A stretch of DNA of 50,909 nt, from assembly GCA_021731365.1 (NCBI GenBank), contig JAKFXL010000005.1:1-50909 (forward strand), read 5' to 3'. Under the pieces are notes generated by a model. The model was not told the DNA's origin, searched no databases, and saw nothing but the letters and a program-made list of their open reading frames with translations. The stretch comes from Gammaproteobacteria bacterium. Its GTDB lineage: Bacteria > Pseudomonadota > Gammaproteobacteria > Tenderiales > Tenderiaceae. Position 1 is the stretch's first letter, and each line of letters begins with the position of its first letter. Shown piece after piece: positions 48,662 to 50,909 of this stretch. A program made the position numbers and the translations under genes.

Positions 48662-50065
48662 ATGCCAGCAAAACGTGACAGTAGCTCAAAACGACTGTTT
48701 GTCCTCGATACCAACGTGCTGATGCACGACCCTGCATGTCTCTACCGCTTTCAGGAACACGATATATTCCTACCCATGATTGTTTTGGAAGAGCTGGATA
48801 AAAACAAACGTGGCCACTCCGAAGTCTCACGCAACGCCCGCCAGGCCAGCCGTTTCATGGAGGAACTGATCAGCGGGGCCGGCAAAAAGGATATCGAAAA
48901 AGGGATCAAACTTCCGCAACCCGTTAACAGCAGCTTTGTGAGCGGCCATATCTTTTTTCAAACCCGTCACCTGACCTACGAACTCCCCGCCAGTCTGCCC
49001 GGCAGCATCCCGGATAACAACATACTCGGCACAGCATTAGCCCTGCAGAAATCACGCATGGACTCCAAGGTCATCATCGTCTCCAAAGATATCAACCTTC
49101 GCATCAAGGCTGCCGCTCTCGGCATCCTGGCAGAGGATTACCACGATGACCAGGTACTCGACGATCTCAATCTGCTCTACACCGGCAAATGCGAAATCAA
49201 ACCCGACTTCTGGGAGAGCCACGCCAAAGAACTATCATCATGGAAAGAGGACGGCCGCACCTTCTACAAAATCAGTGGCAACGACCTCGAACACTGGCAC
49301 CCCTACCAACTCATCTATGAAAATACCGAAAACGGCTTTGAAGCGATTGTCCGAGAGGTCAAAGATGGCACCGCCATCCTTGAGATGAGCGACAACTACC
49401 GCCGCTCCCACCATGCCGTCTGGGGCATCAACGCCCGTAATCGCGAACAAAATTTTGCCCTCAATCTATTGATGGACCCGGAAGTGGACTTTGTCACGCT
49501 GCTTGGCAATGCCGGCACAGGCAAAACCCTGCTCACACTCGCAGCAGGGCTAGCCCAAGTGCTTGATGAACATCGATATCACGAAATCATAGTCACCCGC
49601 GCCACCGTCCCCATGGGGGAAGACATCGGCTTTCTGCCTGGCACAGAAGAAGAAAAGATGGTCCCCTGGATGGGTGCACTAATGGACAACCTGGAGGTGC
49701 TCGCTGGTGGTGAGGGTGGCGACTGGGGCCGTGCCGCCACCAATGATCTGCTACGCAACCGCATCAAAATACACTCACTCAACTTCATGCGCGGTCGTAC
49801 TTTCCTGAAAAAGTTTGTCATCATTGACGAAGCGCAAAACCTCACTTCAAAACAGATGAAAGCACTTATCACACGCGCAGGACCGGGCACAAAAGTGGTC
49901 TGTCTGGGGAACGTTGCCCAGATCGACACCCCTTACCTCACAGAGACCACCTCAGGACTCACCTTTGCAGTCGACCGATTCAAACAGTGGAGCAACAGCG
50001 GACACATCACCCTGCTCAGCGGTGAACGATCACGTCTGGCAGACTTTGCCGCAAACCACCTCTAA
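48662..50065 (+). CDS. PIN domain-PhoH family ATPase (PhoH2-like)
   Basis: This 467-residue protein joins an N-terminal PIN ribonuclease-like domain (RLFVLDTNVLMHDP, with Asp16 and further acidic residues) to a PhoH/RecD-like ATPase domain. Walker A is GNAGTGKT (282-289) and Walker B is FVIIDEAQN (385-392). PIN-PhoH fusions (PhoH2) are RNA helicases/ribonucleases. AAGGAGAAG precedes the ATG. Transcribed with the gcvR-bcp pair. Confidence 0.95.
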   Translation: MPAKRDSSSKRLFVLDTNVLMHDPACLYRFQEHDIFLPMIVLEELDKNKRGHSEVSRNARQASRFMEELISGAGKKDIEKGIKLPQPVNSSFVSGHIFFQTRHLTYELPASLPGSIPDNNILGTALALQKSRMDSKVIIVSKDINLRIKAAALGILAEDYHDDQVLDDLNLLYTGKCEIKPDFWESHAKELSSWKEDGRTFYKISGNDLEHWHPYQLIYENTENGFEAIVREVKDGTAILEMSDNYRRSHHAVWGINARNREQNFALNLLMDPEVDFVTLLGNAGTGKTLLTLAAGLAQVLDEHRYHEIIVTRATVPMGEDIGFLPGTEEEKMVPWMGALMDNLEVLAGGEGGDWGRAATNDLLRNRIKIHSLNFMRGRTFLKKFVIIDEAQNLTSKQMKALITRAGPGTKVVCLGNVAQIDTPYLTETTSGLTFAVDRFKQWSNSGHITLLSGERSRLADFAANHL

Positions 50066-50085
50066 ACAGCACTGGCCGCCACCTC

Positions 50086-50445
50086 TTACTCAGGGGCGGC
50101 CATCTCACAATACACTTCATAATGACGATGAAACAGAACCTCCATCTCATCAATCACATCACTCGCCAAACGCCCCAACATCAAATGCTGCGAAAGAAGG
50201 TCAGACGCCTCAGCCAATAAATCAGAGGCCTCCAACATCGGATATGTAAGACGCAGCCGTTTCAGCGCAGCAGGCACCCTCTCCTCCACCGGCCTAACAA
50301 TCACATTAATAGATTTTGGCCGCACCTCTGTTTCAAACGAAGAGGCACGATGATGCAAGTACTCAGCAAAAGAGACCACAGAGAACTTATCCGCAATAGA
50401 AAGCCCGGCAAACAGGCGTTTCAAACGATTAAACTCAGAACTCAT
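50086..50445 (-). CDS. Unknown conserved-looking small protein
   Basis: I do not recognise this 119-residue protein. The N-terminus (LKRLFAGLSIADKFSVVSFAEYLHHRA) is helical, and a second charged helical region with DLLAEASDLLSQHL and DEMEVLFHRHYEVY follows. No signal peptide, membrane helix or metal-binding cluster is seen. It converges with the PIN-PhoH gene, 20 bases apart. Coding status is supported by codon structure and normal composition. Confidence 0.65.
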   Translation of the reverse strand: MSSEFNRLKRLFAGLSIADKFSVVSFAEYLHHRASSFETEVRPKSINVIVRPVEERVPAALKRLRLTYPMLEASDLLAEASDLLSQHLMLGRLASDVIDEMEVLFHRHYEVYCEMAAPE

Positions 50446-50791
50446 ATTGAGGCTGCAAAAATATAACCAGAAAAAGACAAGCCGCTTTTCATTCCAACCT
50501 CAACGATCCTACAAATCAACGCCTTGCATCAACAAGACAAAATAGTAACAGCACCCCACCATAAGCAAACGAAAACTCAAGACCTCCACCCGGACAAGCC
50601 TCGTATTTACAACAACCCCACCCAATCGCAAACGGCAGAAGCGATACAGAGCAGAAATCTACATACCTAACTCTTCAACACCCTCAAAGCAAACGAAACC
50701 AATCAGCACAGAACAGACCCTTCCTGTAAATAAAGGTGCAAAAAAAGACCTACTATCAGTTAAAAAAAAACCGGGCCAAGCCCAATGCTGT
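50446..50791. other. Intergenic region near the right edge
   Basis: About 346 bases with no convincing gene. It is AT-rich and holds a terminator-like hairpin near 50763-50784 for the gene on the edge. Confidence 0.4.
50762..50784 (-). terminator. Terminator after the edge gene
   Basis: On the minus strand GGGC-TTG-GCCC-GG is followed by T9, so it is a compact intrinsic terminator just downstream of the stop at 50792-50794. Confidence 0.65.
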
Positions 50792-50909
50792 TCACTTAAC
50801 AATTCTCGGCATCCAATCCTGACGGATATTTAGAATTTCATTACCCTTGCGAGGCGGATGTTGTTTTGTTCGTCGCTTCACCACGCGAGGATTAGAGCGC
50901 CCTTTTGGG
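50792..50909 (-). CDS. C-terminal end of a probable IS4-type transposase (partial)
   Basis: The window ends within an open frame of the minus strand. The last 38 residues include SNPRVVKRRTKQHPPRKG, a basic segment that resembles the C-terminal tail of IS4-type DDE transposases (RxNPRVVKR...). The gene continues outside the window, so its length and the element's ends are not visible. Confidence 0.45.
   Translation of the reverse strand, partial: PKGRSNPRVVKRRTKQHPPRKGNEILNIRQDWMPRIVK

Noticed and set aside
1-50909. CRISPR arrays, rRNA genes, lysine or other known riboswitches
   Set aside because: No regularly spaced direct repeats, no rRNA signature and no recognisable riboswitch consensus was seen on either strand.

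Overview
The window is a stretch of a gammaproteobacterial chromosome. The gene orders dcd-apbC-metG-rnfABCDGE-nth, recA-recX-alaS-lysC-csrA-tRNA-Ser-tRNA-Arg and bcp-gcvR-dapA-(bamC)-purC are classical for that class. FabV, Hda, CsrA, an Rnf complex and a PhoH/PIN protein fit a free-living or symbiotic, respiring gammaproteobacterium, possibly near the sulfur-oxidising Chromatiales/Thiotrichales type. I cannot name a genus. Most of the window is moderately GC-rich; two parts are clearly AT-rich.

Layout. 1-308: gene-poor, with a small dispersed hairpin repeat. 309-4590 (minus): DUF2066 protein, pgsA, AI-2E family permease, hda and nadC, tightly overlapping. 4793-7256 (plus): purM, purN, DUF3108 protein. 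7283-9024 (minus): dcd, apbC. 9295-12417 (plus): an unknown secreted protein, then metG. 12610-17793 (plus): complete rnfABCDGE electron-transport operon. 17794-24235: AT-rich islet with a fused MFS/spermidine-synthase-like protein and a DUF1631 protein; it separates rnfE from nth, which are neighbours in many relatives. 24236-25298: nth and a DUF1841 gene.

25326-28602 is the most unusual part: a 3,277-bp unit bounded by 10-bp perfect terminal inverted repeats (TGTAGTAGTT...AACTACTACA) and flanked by a perfect 7-bp direct repeat (CCTAATC). It encodes one large HNH-nuclease/P-loop-ATPase protein (a probable anti-phage or anti-plasmid protein) and a 42-codon fragment of a membrane protein, but no transposase. 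It therefore looks like a recently transposed, non-autonomous, single-gene defence cassette.

28679-33279 (minus): M1-type peptidase, hisC, fabV. 33544-34478 (minus): an orphan CheX-like/CheY-like pair. 34734-34960 (minus): tRNA-Arg(ACG) and tRNA-Ser(GCT), downstream of csrA. 35108-41589 (minus): pncC/cinA-C, recA, recX, alaS, lysC and csrA. 41677-44291: psd (plus), a PilZ protein (minus) and an EEP-family nuclease/phosphatase (plus). 44340-47393 (minus): dapA, a very short BamC-like lipoprotein, an MBL hydrolase, purC and a small lipoprotein. dapA has a terminator-like hairpin in its leader. 47580-50065 (plus): gcvR-like regulator, bcp and the PIN-PhoH gene. 50086-50445 (minus): unknown gene. 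The window ends inside what looks like the C-terminus of an IS4-type transposase.

Together the genes cover NAD salvage and synthesis (nadC, pncC), purine synthesis (purM, purN, purC), pyrimidine dNTP supply (dcd), Fe-S and electron flow (apbC, rnf, nth), phospholipids and fatty acids (pgsA, psd, fabV), replication and repair (hda, recA, recX, nth), amino acids (lysC, dapA, hisC) and translation (metG, alaS, tRNAs). Nothing here is CRISPR or rRNA.
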